This document shows positions 6,794-6,931 of a stretch of 6,931 bases of DNA, in pieces. Made by a program: the position numbers and the translations under genes. Numbering within the stretch: position 1 is the stretch's first letter; the number at the start of each line of letters is the position of its first letter. The notes under the pieces are model-generated. The model did no database searches. It saw only the letters and a list, made by a program, of their open reading frames with translations, and was not told the origin of the DNA. The stretch is from Paludibacteraceae bacterium. GTDB taxonomy: Bacteria > Bacteroidota > Bacteroidia > Bacteroidales > Paludibacteraceae. The DNA lies in contig CANIXM010000101.1 of the NCBI GenBank assembly GCA_947471245.1, positions 1 through 6,931 of the forward strand. The letters run 5' to 3'.

Positions 6794-6828
6794 AAATGCC
6801 CGAGCTACATTGAGTAACTCGGACATTT
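6794..6828. terminator. Shared bidirectional intrinsic terminator between hexosaminidase and groL
   Basis: The plus strand shows nested arms AAATG, CCGAG, TAC, then loop ATTGA, then GTA, CTCGG, CATTT, with two single-base interruptions (C6799 opposite A6823, C6805 opposite A6817). In the minus-strand (groL) RNA those two positions become U-G wobble pairs, giving a continuous 15-bp stem. The minus-strand RNA then runs into UAUUUUU and the plus-strand RNA into CUUUUAUUU, so both have U-rich tails. The hairpin lies 21 nt past the hexosaminidase stop and 28 nt past the groL stop. Confidence 0.88.
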
Positions 6829-6856
6829 CTTTTATTTGTTGTTGAATGATGATTGA

Positions 6857-6931
6857 TTACATCATGCCACCCATTCCACCGCCCATCGGCATTTGTGGAG
6901 CTGGATTATCTTCTTTCTTTTCAGTAATTAC
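6857..6931 (-). CDS. groL: Chaperonin GroEL, C-terminal end only (5' part outside window)
   Basis: Only the last 24 codons and the TAA stop are in the window. The translation begins VITEKKEDNPAP and ends QMPMGGGMGGMM. The flexible Gly/Met-rich tail ending GGM-GGMM is a hallmark of bacterial GroEL, and VITEKKED just before it matches the usual end of the last equatorial-domain helix. GroEL is the large cytoplasmic ring chaperonin that folds proteins with GroES. The reading frame is open to the window edge with no sign of truncation. Its promoter and the usual groES partner upstream are not visible. Its transcript ends at the shared hairpin downstream. Confidence 0.95.
   Translation of the reverse strand, partial: VITEKKEDNPAPQMPMGGGMGGMM

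Noticed and set aside
1..6931. Mobile element, CRISPR array, defence or toxin-antitoxin system
   Set aside because: No transposase, integrase, terminal inverted repeats, regularly spaced repeats or small paired regulatory genes are visible; coding content is typical chromosomal genes.

Overview
The window looks like ordinary chromosome from a member of the Bacteroidota, probably near Cytophagales, though I cannot place it to genus. The DNA is AT-rich. Genes lack clear Shine-Dalgarno sequences and have A-rich leaders instead. There is a TAnnTTTG-type -7 box upstream of the glycosidase, and the protein types are common in this phylum: two-ACT-domain SerB, lipoprotein MltF, PolB-type exonuclease and a large secreted GH20 with C-terminal add-on domains.

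Layout. Positions 1-4096 hold a minus-strand cluster of four genes. Reading 5' to 3', these are a PolB-like 3'-5' exonuclease (4096-3359), an MltF-like lipoprotein lytic transglycosylase with a solute-binding domain (3353-1977), phosphoserine phosphatase SerB (1890-652), and an NAD(P)-binding Rossmann protein (651-1, which runs off the window). Gaps are 5 nt, 86 nt and 0 nt. Positions 4097-4396 are a divergent intergenic region with no gene. It has a 10-bp direct repeat (one copy extended into an inverted repeat), a 16-bp palindrome-like site, and a candidate promoter for the gene to the right. Positions 4397-6772 on the plus strand encode a secreted GH20 beta-N-acetylhexosaminidase. Positions 6857-6931 on the minus strand are the last 24 codons of groL (GroEL) with the Gly/Met-rich tail. 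The convergent hexosaminidase and groL genes share a hairpin terminator at 6794-6828 that pairs better in the groL transcript.

How the genes relate. MltF (peptidoglycan cleavage) and the GH20 enzyme (release of terminal GlcNAc/GalNAc) could both act on amino-sugar polymers in the envelope or outside the cell, but nothing shows that they are functionally coupled. The exonuclease, SerB and Rossmann protein are cytoplasmic housekeeping-type functions with no clear common pathway. I see no mobile element, CRISPR array, tRNA/rRNA, toxin-antitoxin module or phage gene, and no convincing evidence of a new system. The most useful leads are the cis-elements in 4097-4396 and the strand-asymmetric shared terminator.
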